A program made the translations under genes and the position numbers. A DNA stretch of 64,000 nucleotides. It comes from Frigoribacterium sp. Leaf263 (GTDB lineage Bacteria > Actinomycetota > Actinomycetes > Actinomycetales > Microbacteriaceae). The DNA lies in NCBI RefSeq assembly GCF_001422285.1, contig NZ_LMMO01000003.1, positions 1,067,901 to 1,131,900 on the forward strand. The letters run 5' to 3'. The notes beneath the pieces are model-generated. The model ran no database searches. It was not told the DNA's origin and saw only the letters and a program-made list of their open reading frames with translations. Each line of letters opens with the position of its first letter. Within the stretch, counting starts at the first letter, position 1. This document shows positions 27,748 to 36,403 of the stretch, in pieces.

Positions 27748-28842
27748 ATGGAGTTTGCCGAGCGGCTCGCCGCACTCGCGCTGAAGGTCAAGAACCAGCG
27801 CGAGGCTATCCAGACAGAAGAGGCCACGAAGAACGCGTTCATCATGCCGTTCATCTCGACGATCCTCGGCTACGACGTCTTCAACCCGCTCGAGGTGGTG
27901 CCCGAGTTCACGGCCGATGTCGGCGTGAAGAAGGGCGAGAAGATCGACTACGCGATCATGCGTGACGGCGAGGTGCAGATCCTCATCGAGTGCAAGAAGT
28001 CGACTGAAGCACTTCGCATCGAGCACGCCTCGCAGCTGTACCGCTACTTCGCGGTCACCAACGCCCGTATCGCCGTTCTCACGAACGGCGAGAGCTATCA
28101 CTTCTACACGGACCTCGACGCGCCGAACCGCATGGACGACAAGCCTTTCCTGGTGCTCGACCTGTCGGACATCGACGAGACGCTGCTGCCCGAGCTGAGC
28201 AAGCTCACGAAAGACGTCTTCGACCTCGACTCCGTCATCAGCGCCGCCGAGGAGCTCAAGTACGTCGGCCAGCTCAAGCGAGCCATTGCCGCACAGTTCC
28301 GCGAGCCGTCGGACGACTGGATCAAGTTCGTGACCACGCGGGTCTACGAGGGGTCGTTCACGCAGAAGGTGCGCGAGCAGTTCACGCCGCTCGTGACGAA
28401 GGCGTCGAAGCAGTTTCTGAACGACCAGGTCAACGATCGACTGAAGACGGCGCTCGGCTCGTCGAGCTTCCCGTCGATCCCCGCGGAGGCGCCCACCGGC
28501 GCGGTGACGAGCGAGGCTGTCGTCGAGGCGGACCTGGATCGTGACACGGAGACCGAGACCACGCTGGAGGAGCTCGAGGGCTACCAGATCGTCAAGGCGA
28601 TCGCGTGTAGTGAGGTCAAGCCGCAGCGAGTCGTCCACCGCGATGCGAAGTCGTACTTCGCGGTGCTGCTCGACGACAATAACCGCAAGCCGATCGCTCG
28701 CCTGCACTTCAACGGCAAGAAGCAGAAGTACCTCGGCCTCTTCGACGCCGCCAAGGTCGAGACCAAGCACGCGATCGAGTCCCTCGACGAGATCTACTCC
28801 CACGCCGAGGCCATCCGCGAGTCCGTCAAGGCCTACGCCTGA
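27748..28842 (+). CDS. COG4748-like protein with PD-(D/E)XK nuclease domain (HsdR N-terminal type)
   Basis: 364 residues. The N-terminal half matches the HsdR/Type I restriction endonuclease N-terminal fold: TEEATKNAFIMPFISTILGY, then KIDYAIMRDGEVQILIECKK, which supplies the D, E and K of the catalytic motif. No helicase domain follows, so it is a stand-alone nuclease. The C-terminal 80 residues (EGYQIVKAIACSEV..., RIARLHFNGKKQKYLGL-like) form a small beta domain often seen in this family. It starts behind AAAGGGG, 112 bases after mcrC, with its own spacing. Role in defence is inferred from neighbours. Confidence 0.82.
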   Translation: MEFAERLAALALKVKNQREAIQTEEATKNAFIMPFISTILGYDVFNPLEVVPEFTADVGVKKGEKIDYAIMRDGEVQILIECKKSTEALRIEHASQLYRYFAVTNARIAVLTNGESYHFYTDLDAPNRMDDKPFLVLDLSDIDETLLPELSKLTKDVFDLDSVISAAEELKYVGQLKRAIAAQFREPSDDWIKFVTTRVYEGSFTQKVREQFTPLVTKASKQFLNDQVNDRLKTALGSSSFPSIPAEAPTGAVTSEAVVEADLDRDTETETTLEELEGYQIVKAIACSEVKPQRVVHRDAKSYFAVLLDDNNRKPIARLHFNGKKQKYLGLFDAAKVETKHAIESLDEIYSHAEAIRESVKAYA

Positions 28843-28970
28843 TCACCTTAACTGGGACAGGGCGAAGGCGCCCGCGGATTAAACGCCGCCCCGACCCGAC
28901 CTCAGGCTTCCGCGCGCCGACGTGAACCTGCTCTTTCATCACACCCTTCACACCTGCAATGGAGCCCTAC

Positions 28971-30764
28971 GTGACAACCGAAACCACCCTCGTCTTTCTG
29001 CACGGCGTCGGCAATGGTGATCAGGACGACAAGTGGAGGACGACGCTCTCGGCATCTTTGATCCGCCTCGGATATCCGGGTCTCGAATCAGCTCGAGTCG
29101 TGGCGCCTAAGTACGCCCACGCGCTGAAGGACTGGGATGTGAAGGAGGCGCTTCCCGAGCTGAACGGCAAGGTCCCGAGCCGTGACGCGGCGAGGACCAA
29201 CCGTCGTGCGTTCGAGGGCCGGATGGGGGCGGTCGAATGGCGTCTGGGTAAGCATTCGCGGGGAGTCGGCAATGCAGGATTCGACGCGGTCGTGAGCGCG
29301 GCCGTGGCTTTTCCTTTCTTCGAGCAGGCCCGTAACTACCTGACCGACCCGCAGGTCCGCGCTCAAGTGCTGAACAGGATCCTGAGCGCTCTACCCTCGT
29401 CGGGTCGCATCGTCCTCATAGGCCACAGCCTCGGCTCGATCATCGCCGCCGATCTCCTGCGCCGCCTTCCTGCGGGCATCGAGGTGGTGGGGATGGTCAC
29501 GATCGGCAGCCCTCTCGCCAACAGCGCCTTCAACGTCGACAAGCTGAAAGACGTCCTCAAAGAGCCGCCCGTGAACCTGGCCTGGTGGGTCAACTTCTGG
29601 AATGCGGCGGACCCCGTCGCGGCACACCGCGGCTTGTCCTCCATATTCCCGTGGATGGTGGACTTCCGTCTCGCCACGACGCCGTCACCCCTCCGAGGCC
29701 ACCTCGCCGAGGAGTATCTCGGCTCAAACGCGATGGCGGCGGCGGTCGGCTACGCCCTGTTCGGCTCCTTGTCCACAGAACTCGAAGCAGTCGAGAAGGG
29801 TGTGGACATCCCGCTGGACCCGGCCGAGTCGATGGCTCTCATGGCCCTGCGGTACGCGCACCTCATGCGGCGACGGTTGAAGGGTGACGAGCTCGACCGC
29901 TTTACCGGCGCGCTCAGACGTGTTCAGACCGACGTCGTGACGGACATCGTCACACGGAACAAGAAAGAGGGCAGACACGTGCCCGCGAGCGTCACGCGGC
30001 TCCTCACCGACCCGTCGAGTCCCACGGGCTCCTTCATCGAACCGCAGCCCGGACGCTACCTGAACAAAGACGAGGCGGTCGTCCTGCTCACCGTGCTGGC
30101 GGCGGAGAACGTCCTGCGTCCTTTCGAGATCGATCTGCCGCGCGAGAAGTGGCTCGAGGCGATGAAGGAGCTCTCGGCCGAGATGGGACTCGGCACCCAG
30201 TACGGCATCGACGTCTTCGAGGCGGCGAAGCGTGCCCGCAGTGTCCTCAGCCCAGGCCGCGGTGCCGGCTGGATCAAGTGGGGCGCCCTCAGTGTCGGCG
30301 CGGCTGCGATCGTCGTAGCCACCGGGGGTCTGGCGCTGGCGGCCGCGCCGGGTCTCGCGGGAGCTGCGGCCATCACGAGCGCGTTGTCGACGTTCGGACC
30401 GGGCGGAATGATCGGTGGCCTTCTGACGGCCGGGACACTCGTCTCGGCAGGCGGCGGTGGCATCGCGTACGGTCTGGCCGGGCAGGGCACGACGGCCGAG
30501 ACCCTCGAGGCCATCGTCGAGCGTCGCCTCGCCGCGACCATCCTGAGGCAGCTGCAGGGCCTCGAGCCTGACCCCGCGGCCTGGAGCGTGCTCGTGCAGA
30601 TCGAGATCGAGGTCCGCCGCCAACACGAACGCATGGACGAGTTCAGCGACGAGTCCGCACCGGGCCTGAAAGACCTGAAGCGGAAGATCCTCACCGTCGA
30701 GAGAGCGCTGCGCTATCTGACGGAGAACGGCCTGGAGCCCGGAGGAGTCTCCGCACAGCAGTGA
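28971..30764 (+). CDS. alpha/beta hydrolase with C-terminal membrane-type region, candidate defence effector
   Basis: The GTG at 28971 is chosen because GGAG lies six bases upstream; an ATG at 28959 has no ribosome site. 597 residues. The N-terminal domain begins LVFLHGVGNGDQDDKW and has the nucleophile elbow GHSLGS (Ser153), as in lipases and PGAP1-like esterases. Between about residues 433 and 510 lies a Gly/Ala-rich hydrophobic region that could form a membrane hairpin. A charged C-terminal segment with possible coiled coil follows. The enzyme may be a lipase or esterase acting at the membrane. It lies between nuclease genes of a defence island; function is not established. Confidence 0.72.
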   Translation: MTTETTLVFLHGVGNGDQDDKWRTTLSASLIRLGYPGLESARVVAPKYAHALKDWDVKEALPELNGKVPSRDAARTNRRAFEGRMGAVEWRLGKHSRGVGNAGFDAVVSAAVAFPFFEQARNYLTDPQVRAQVLNRILSALPSSGRIVLIGHSLGSIIAADLLRRLPAGIEVVGMVTIGSPLANSAFNVDKLKDVLKEPPVNLAWWVNFWNAADPVAAHRGLSSIFPWMVDFRLATTPSPLRGHLAEEYLGSNAMAAAVGYALFGSLSTELEAVEKGVDIPLDPAESMALMALRYAHLMRRRLKGDELDRFTGALRRVQTDVVTDIVTRNKKEGRHVPASVTRLLTDPSSPTGSFIEPQPGRYLNKDEAVVLLTVLAAENVLRPFEIDLPREKWLEAMKELSAEMGLGTQYGIDVFEAAKRARSVLSPGRGAGWIKWGALSVGAAAIVVATGGLALAAAPGLAGAAAITSALSTFGPGGMIGGLLTAGTLVSAGGGGIAYGLAGQGTTAETLEAIVERRLAATILRQLQGLEPDPAAWSVLVQIEIEVRRQHERMDEFSDESAPGLKDLKRKILTVERALRYLTENGLEPGGVSAQQ

Positions 30765-30779
30765 CGGTGCCGCATCGAT

Positions 30780-31253
30780 CTAGGAGTTCTGCCAGCTTCC
30801 GGGTGTGGGCAGGGATGCGTGCTTGAGACCAAGGGCCTGCTCTACGCCAGCCAGACTTTCTAGTAGACCGTCGCGAAGGGCCGTTAGTTCGTATTGCCAG
30901 CGCTCCGGCTCCAGCTCGACGGCCTCTTTGTATGCGACGCACAGGAAGACCATCTTTTGAAGCGGCTGGCGCAGCGACTCGTTGGGGTGGACTTCGTCTC
31001 GAATCTGAGAAATTCGGTCCTGTGCAGCTTGGACGCTCGATCGGCACCGCGAGGCCTCATCCTCGTGAGGACTCTCGCGTGGTCTGATTCTGGCCAACGC
31101 GCGTCGGGCGGATAGATCGTCAGCCAGGTTGCGAACGAGCTGTCTGTTGCGCCGTCGACGTTCGATGAGGAATGCACCCAGAGCCGCTGAGATTGCAAGG
31201 ATCGACCCTAGAACAGTGCCGAGTATGTCGCCGAGAGTGATAGTTAGTTCCAT
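30780..31253 (-). CDS. small single-helix membrane protein
   Basis: 157 residues from the ATG at 31253, which has GAGAGG eight bases upstream. One N-terminal membrane helix (GDILGTVLGSILAISAALGA) is followed by a basic patch FLIERRRRNRQLVRNL and a hydrophilic, helical C-terminal domain. It is convergent with the alpha/beta hydrolase, 15 bases between the two stops. No family recognised. Confidence 0.6.
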   Translation of the reverse strand: MELTITLGDILGTVLGSILAISAALGAFLIERRRRNRQLVRNLADDLSARRALARIRPRESPHEDEASRCRSSVQAAQDRISQIRDEVHPNESLRQPLQKMVFLCVAYKEAVELEPERWQYELTALRDGLLESLAGVEQALGLKHASLPTPGSWQNS

Positions 31254-31382
31254 GGCAGCATCCTCTCGCGCTCCCAAACGAGTCAGTTACCGAAACGAAC
31301 AATCAGGCACGGTTCGGCGAATCGACTTGCGTTCTCCCCATCTGCAGAACTGCGTTCCAACTTCGACCCCCTTACAACAGAT

Positions 31383-31640
31383 TCACGCGCGCACCGACTT
31401 CTCCATTTCCCTAGCCAGAATCCCTAGCGCCGTCGTCCTTCTGATCGCGACAGCCTGCCCGAGCATGGCCCATTTCTCGGGGCTCCGCTGCCGGCTGAGG
31501 GCGCGGCAATGGTCCGAAGGAGGAGCACCAGGTGCTGCACCTCGTACTGCTTGAGTCCGCCATGGAGCCCCTCGTACTCATTGGGCAACCTCGGCTGGCG
31601 GTGACAACCGGCAACTTCGCAGTCGCGCCTGCCGGCTCCT
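31383..31640 (-). pseudogene. frameshifted remnant of a small unknown gene
   Basis: Two protein-like blocks lie in different minus-strand frames. The upstream one contains RDCEVAGCHRQPRLPNEYEG and GLKQYEVQHLVLLLRTIAA; the downstream one reads LSRQRSPEKWAMLGQAVAIR and ends ILAREMEKSVRA before a TGA at 31383-31385. They join naturally if one base is added or removed near 31500. The first block has a CxxxxCH pattern. No start codon is clear. This is the main content of the gap 31254-31792; the rest shows nothing. Confidence 0.5.
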
Positions 31641-31792
31641 CAAGCTCGCAGATGGTTCCGAGACACAGATGGAGTCCTCTCGCTGGCACAAGCTGATGTT
31701 CCTGCTTGTGCCCAGCAGAGGCCGTCACCTCCGGGCAGGGTCAAGGCGTGCGCCTAGATCTACCCTGACCTGCTGCCGCCGGATAAGAGCAG

Positions 31793-32206
31793 CTACCCAG
31801 TTCGGGCTCTCCACGCCGCCGCGATCGCCTCCACGACGGCTTCGACCTCCTCGTGTTCCCAGAAGCGGAGCACCAGCCAACCGAGCGCTTCGAGTCTCGA
31901 AGTCGTCTCGAGGTCTCGCTCCACATTCCGCTCGAGCTTGGGACCCCAGTACCCGGAGTTCCTCTTCGGCGAGGTCGCGTGCACCGGACACCCGTGCCAG
32001 AAGCAGCCGTCGATGAAGACGGCGATCCTCTGTCTCGTGAAGACGATGTCGGCCCGGGTGCGCAGTTCGAGGCTCGGCCTGTGGTCGACGCGGTACCGGA
32101 AGCCTGCGGCATGCAGTGCCCGGCGGACCGCCAGCTCAGGCCCGGTGTCCCGGCGCTTGTTCGACAGCATCGCTCGCCGAGTCGCCTCGCTCGATGCCCA
32201 CGACAT
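31793..32206 (-). CDS. vsr: Vsr-type very-short-patch mismatch endonuclease
   Basis: 137 residues, full length for Vsr. The family signature FIDGCFWHGCPVH holds the zinc ligands and catalytic histidine; RADIVFTRQRIAVF supplies the catalytic aspartate. Vsr nicks 5' of T in T:G mismatches that arise by deamination of 5-methylcytosine, protecting cells that carry C5-cytosine methyltransferases. Two such methyltransferases are encoded at 36404-38574, although other genes lie between. TAGGCT, six bases, then ATG suggests a leaderless transcript. Confidence 0.93.
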   Translation of the reverse strand: MSWASSEATRRAMLSNKRRDTGPELAVRRALHAAGFRYRVDHRPSLELRTRADIVFTRQRIAVFIDGCFWHGCPVHATSPKRNSGYWGPKLERNVERDLETTSRLEALGWLVLRFWEHEEVEAVVEAIAAAWRARTG

Positions 32207-32372
32207 CTCGTCAGCCTAGATCGCGTCGAGCGAGGATCGTTCTGGGGCGCAGCCGCGCCCACGATGGGTGGATCAGCAGAGCCTTGGGGAGGCGCCTCGA
32301 GATGCCGCTATGGAGGTCAGTGGCTCTCGCGATGACACAGACGGACGGCATGCCGTGACGTGATCGGACGAG

Positions 32373-34166
32373 TCACGCAGCTGCACCACCGTGTTCGAGA
32401 AACGGCTTCAAATAGGCGCGGAGCGCCGGGTCGACGACGTAGACGTAGGTCCCCCGGATCCCCCGAGTGAGCAGGACGCCGTAGATGTTGAGGACGAACT
32501 GCCGGACTTCGGCGTCGGTGTACCGCCGTCCGAGCTGCTTGTTGTTCTCGACGCCTTTGACGTCGAAGTACGAGCTCCGGTCGACGAACATCTGGCCCGT
32601 CGCCGCGTCGTAACGAAGATCGCCCCCGATGATGACGCCGGCATAGTTCAGGTCGTAGCCCTGAACCGTGTGGATGGAGCCGACCTCCTCGAGTGCGTTC
32701 TTCGACGAGATCCAGTCCTTCGTCGTCCCGTTCCAGCGCAGCCTGACGCCATCGATCTCGATGTCTGCAGCCGTGGGGTCCTTCTTCGACACCCACTTCC
32801 AGGCGTAACCGGCGACGAGGCGGGCCAGTCCACTCTCCGCGTCTCGCGCTCGGATCTCGCGATGCATCTCCCCCAGATCGTCGAACATGCGGAGGTCGTA
32901 GCCGTCGAACTGCTGAGGAGCAGGTGGGCCGACCTTCGGGGTCCGACCGTCGATACGCAGGACTCGTCGGACGTAACCCACGAAGTCGGCGCCCGCCTGC
33001 ACCCGCATCTGCGTGGAAAGCCCGTAGTGACGTCCTTCAGAGCGAGCCGTGCGCAGGAGAGCTTCTACGGTCTCGTTCGAGAGGTCCGCCGGCCTCACGC
33101 TCTGAGCGACGTCCATCAGCAGGATCTGGTGGCGGCTCTTCGCGACGATCCAGTCCAGTTGCGTCTTGGACAGATCGTCGGCACCGAACAGTCGCGTGTT
33201 GATCTCGGGGAACTTCTTGTTCAGAACACCCGTGGACTGGTTCGCCCGCTGGTTCAGACGATGCGCCTCGTCGACGATGAGAAGATCCCACTCCTCGTCC
33301 GACTGCCCGACGTCGAACGGGGTCATCACCATGCTCGGGCTGAGGCCGGGGGTCTTGCGGAAGACCTTCTTGATCGAGTCCCGAAGCGACTGCTGCGGGA
33401 TGACCATCCCGACGCGTAGACCGGCGAGCATCTCGGCGTAGTCCCCGAGGAAGAAGTCCGAGAACAGCGAGTCACCTTCGATCTCCTCAGCGGACGGATG
33501 CGCGACGATGTCCATGAGCAGCTTCAGCAGGTAGACGGCCACGACGGTCTTGCCGGTCCCAGGCTGACCTTCGATCACGAGGGTGGCCCCAGCCCCCTCG
33601 CGGATGTCGTCGAAGAGCCCTTCGAGGATGTCCTCGACGGCCGCCGCCTGATCCTGCGTCAGGGCCTTGAAAGGCGAGAGCTTGAAGAGGTCGCTGTTCT
33701 CGATCTCAGGGATGGGTCTCGTGAAGACACCGTCTGCGCGGAGGCGGGTGACGACGTCGTCGAAGACGGAACGGTAGCGAACCCGGTCGTAGTAGTTCGC
33801 GGCGGTGATGCCGTCATTGCGATTGAGAACGCTGTACGAGCCGTCGGCGGAGAGCAGCTGGATGAGGCGTGACTCCAGGTCGAGGCAGGCCGACTTGTTG
33901 AAGGTCTCATCGACGATGACGCGGATGCTGTCCAGCTGGCTCTTCTCGGGGTTGGCCAGATGCTGTCGGAGCCGTGCTACCGCGTTGCGGGTCTCCCCGA
34001 CGTAGATGTCACGGAGTCGTTCTTCCGGGTGCCGACCCGACTTCGACGCACTCGCCTGATCGAGCACGTATACGACGGGCCAGTCCCGGTGCCTCGGGTC
34101 GAGAAGACCCCAGACATCCACCGACTCCTTGTCGAACGCCAGAGGCACGATCTCAGAGGGCGTCAT
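32373..34166 (-). CDS. GIY-YIG domain fused to a DUF2075/Schlafen-like helicase
   Basis: 597 residues. The N-terminus has a GIY-YIG-type module (VVYVLD at 31-36, DIYVGET at 53-59, then an arginine in VARLRQHL). The rest is a superfamily-1-like NTPase of the DUF2075 / Schlafen group 3 type: Walker A GQPGTGKT at 200-207, Walker B LLIVDEAHRLNQ, and late motifs HTVQGYDLNYAGVIIG and VLLTRGIRGTYVYV. It may nick and unwind DNA or RNA. It overlaps the upstream MazG-like gene by 14 bases, so both are translated together. Confidence 0.85.
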   Translation of the reverse strand: MTPSEIVPLAFDKESVDVWGLLDPRHRDWPVVYVLDQASASKSGRHPEERLRDIYVGETRNAVARLRQHLANPEKSQLDSIRVIVDETFNKSACLDLESRLIQLLSADGSYSVLNRNDGITAANYYDRVRYRSVFDDVVTRLRADGVFTRPIPEIENSDLFKLSPFKALTQDQAAAVEDILEGLFDDIREGAGATLVIEGQPGTGKTVVAVYLLKLLMDIVAHPSAEEIEGDSLFSDFFLGDYAEMLAGLRVGMVIPQQSLRDSIKKVFRKTPGLSPSMVMTPFDVGQSDEEWDLLIVDEAHRLNQRANQSTGVLNKKFPEINTRLFGADDLSKTQLDWIVAKSRHQILLMDVAQSVRPADLSNETVEALLRTARSEGRHYGLSTQMRVQAGADFVGYVRRVLRIDGRTPKVGPPAPQQFDGYDLRMFDDLGEMHREIRARDAESGLARLVAGYAWKWVSKKDPTAADIEIDGVRLRWNGTTKDWISSKNALEEVGSIHTVQGYDLNYAGVIIGGDLRYDAATGQMFVDRSSYFDVKGVENNKQLGRRYTDAEVRQFVLNIYGVLLTRGIRGTYVYVVDPALRAYLKPFLEHGGAAA

Positions 34167-34473
34167 ATTTCTCGCTTCGTCCTCGGGCCTTCTCCACCGG
34201 GTACTTCCGCCGCGTCACCTCGAGCTTGTCGAGCACTATCTGATCCGGGTCCACCCCGAGCCGATCGGCCAGGAGGAGGCAGTACGTCAGGACGTCCGCC
34301 AGCTCACCCTGGACACGTGCGGGGTCGAAATCAGGCCCCCATTGGAAGCACTCGAGAAGCTCGCCCGCCTCGATGGCGATACTCCTCGAGAGATTGTCCT
34401 CCGAATGGAACTGGCCCCACTCACGCTCGCGCACGAATGCGCGGACTGCGTCTTGGGCCTTGGTAGATGCCAT
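34153..34473 (-). CDS. MazG-like nucleotide pyrophosphohydrolase
   Basis: 106 residues, the length of small iMazG/dCTPase-type proteins. The metal site is the paired pattern EAGELLE and ELADVLTY. Such enzymes hydrolyse (d)NTPs to monophosphates and pyrophosphate. The N-terminus FVREREWGQFHSEDNLSRSI is typical. TAGCGT and exactly six bases precede the ATG, so the mRNA is probably leaderless. Its end overlaps the start of the GIY-YIG helicase gene. Nucleotide depletion together with a nuclease-helicase would suit an anti-phage role. Confidence 0.88.
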   Translation of the reverse strand: MASTKAQDAVRAFVREREWGQFHSEDNLSRSIAIEAGELLECFQWGPDFDPARVQGELADVLTYCLLLADRLGVDPDQIVLDKLEVTRRKYPVEKARGRSEKYDAL

Positions 34474-34688
34474 GACCGAACGCTAACAGCTGTCGTCGAA
34501 CAGACGACCGACTCGTATGAAGACCTTTGTGGGCTCCGTCTACCAGCTGATGTGACCGAGCCGCCCCTGCAACATCGAGCCGGAACATGACCCATCCCGC
34601 CCCACCCGAGTAACTGAGGTCACGGCGCAAGCCGCGTGGGCCCGGGGCACGGGTCGTCTAAGAACGAGGACGACTTCACGGCTTAGGA

Positions 34689-35133
34689 CTAAACAGGACC
34701 AAGACCTGCGTAAGTCATAGCCTGTCGATATATCTCCGCCATGTCCTCGAAAGCCTCGCGCCTCTGCTTCGGCGCAAAAATGAACGCTCTGTTGCTGGTG
34801 TGCCGCGTGTCCCAAATGTGGCTCCCCTGTGCCGCACGAAAACGCCCACGTATCGGGTCGATTGGAGCATCCGCACCGATCGATGAGCATCACCACCGTA
34901 CGAGACGATGGACACCACATTCGGGCAGAGTTCGAGCAGGCGGTGCAGAGCGTGCACTCCCTCGTCGATGTAACCGACCGGAGCCAGTCCGGCATGCGGT
35001 CGTGTATGTACCAAGGGAAGGCGTTCCACGGCACGGAGGTCAGCAGGGGGCGCACCAGTAAGGGCATCTCGTACTGCTTGTCCGCGTTACGGAGCCATCC
35101 GGGTCCTGCAGAAACCATAGCTGGTGGTGCCAA
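34689..35133 (-). pseudogene. decayed uracil-DNA-glycosylase-like gene
   Basis: Three blocks of one protein lie in three minus-strand frames: TSVPWNAFPWYIHD (frame ending near 35000), then HALHRLLELCPNVVSIVSYG with GGDAHRSVRML, then IWDTRHTSNRAFIFAPKQRR followed by EAFEDMAEIYRQAMTYAG and a stop at 34689-34691. WNxxPWYI and the H(P/T)SN block match the actinobacterial family of uracil-DNA-glycosylase-like proteins. At least two frameshifts and no intact start show inactivation. The flanks 34474-34688 and 35134-35338 show no other gene; GC content falls toward the right flank. Confidence 0.6.
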
Positions 35134-35338
35134 CGCACCGACTTCACAGTGGCGCCGGCCACCTTGCGGGTGCCTCAGGCCACGGTTCGGTTCCTCTCGG
35201 TCGCGCCGGCTGCATTGCCCGTGTATCCCGAATAAAGACCGCGACCCAGGGGAAGGTGAAGCAATGCACCATTACGACTAAGAATATACTTCCCAAGACT
35301 ACGATGTCATAGCTAACGAATCAACGCTTCAGATCAGG

Positions 35339-36349
35339 CTACCAATTTCTTGCAATACGCCCAAGGGCGACATAACTGGCTAAAGGTCGATCACGAAATG
35401 CCTCAGGTAATTTGACGACAGCCAGACCTTCAAGCGCTTCGAGATCATCCGATCCTCCACTTCTCGCTCTTACATCAAATCGGTTTCGAATGGAATCTGC
35501 GACAAGAACATTCATATCGTCCGAAAAACTTATCAAGGCAGAATCATAAGCCTTGTGGTGATTGCGACAAAGCGCAATACCATTCGAAGTCTCGTCTGTA
35601 CTGCCGGGCCAAGCAACAGGAACGATATGCGCAGCCTCAACCAGGCCAAGTTGGAGTCCGCATACGGCGCACATGTCACCGTAAGCCTCCAGAACGCGCA
35701 CGCGGAAATCCCAAGCCCGGTAATTTGACCTAATAGTTCGGACTATTTGCTGACGATCATCTTGAGCCTCGTCAGCTTCTAGTGGCAGAGGGTTGAGCTC
35801 AGGGGCCTCTTGCGGAATCGCATTCAATGCTTCTACGAGCTCTCCCGATCCCTCCTGATGAAGCCTTTCAGCGTTCCAGAAGTAGACCGACAGGAAGTGA
35901 GGCGCAATGGCTACAACGATATCACCACTTTTTCTTTCCGCCACGGCAAAACCATGTACTTTCGCTGACTCCAAGGTCGCTTGACGAACTTGCAAAGAAG
36001 GCGAAGCCGACCCGCGATCTTTATGAATCGTCGCGTCCCAACCTACGAACACCTGAAACTTTTCGCTCCACCCTAGGACTACAGTCCGCTGTCCCGCGAC
36101 TATTTCGGGGCGCGCACCAGTGAACTGCACGCGATATTCATCCGCGGCCCGCCGTTCACCGCCCCCGTGCGTCGCATTCCAAGCGTAAATGCGGAAGATT
36201 TCCGCCTGACCTTCAAGGGACTGACTCAGTGATATAATGTAAGGCTTTTCGCCAGCGGCCGAGAGTTGCAACACTTCATTACCAGTCCTCCGTAAGTTCT
36301 CGAGGACCTTGTCACGAAGGTGAATGGAGGTAAGTCTTTCGTTGGACAC
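35339..36349 (-). CDS. HNH endonuclease, probable restriction enzyme
   Basis: 336 residues. The C-terminal HNH domain has CAVCGL, then EAAHIVPVAWPGSTDETSNG and CRNHHKAYD, with both zinc cysteine pairs and the catalytic histidine. The N-terminal 200 residues (YIISLSQSLEGQAEIFRIYAW) should recognise DNA. It starts with GTG, seven bases after TACATT. It is downstream of two C5-cytosine methyltransferases on the same strand, 54 bases from the nearer one, so it is the likely cognate restriction nuclease. GC content is clearly lower than in the flanking chromosome, a sign of transfer. Confidence 0.85.
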   Translation of the reverse strand: MSNERLTSIHLRDKVLENLRRTGNEVLQLSAAGEKPYIISLSQSLEGQAEIFRIYAWNATHGGGERRAADEYRVQFTGARPEIVAGQRTVVLGWSEKFQVFVGWDATIHKDRGSASPSLQVRQATLESAKVHGFAVAERKSGDIVVAIAPHFLSVYFWNAERLHQEGSGELVEALNAIPQEAPELNPLPLEADEAQDDRQQIVRTIRSNYRAWDFRVRVLEAYGDMCAVCGLQLGLVEAAHIVPVAWPGSTDETSNGIALCRNHHKAYDSALISFSDDMNVLVADSIRNRFDVRARSGGSDDLEALEGLAVVKLPEAFRDRPLASYVALGRIARNW

Positions 36350-36403
36350 ACTTCGGAATGTACGTCAGATCCGAGCCATCTAACACCCCCCGTAGTAGGG
36401 ATA

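Noticed and set aside
34829..35281. Plus-strand open frame of 150 codons
   Set aside because: The minus strand shows ordered blocks of a decayed uracil-DNA-glycosylase-like gene; the plus frame has no recognisable features.
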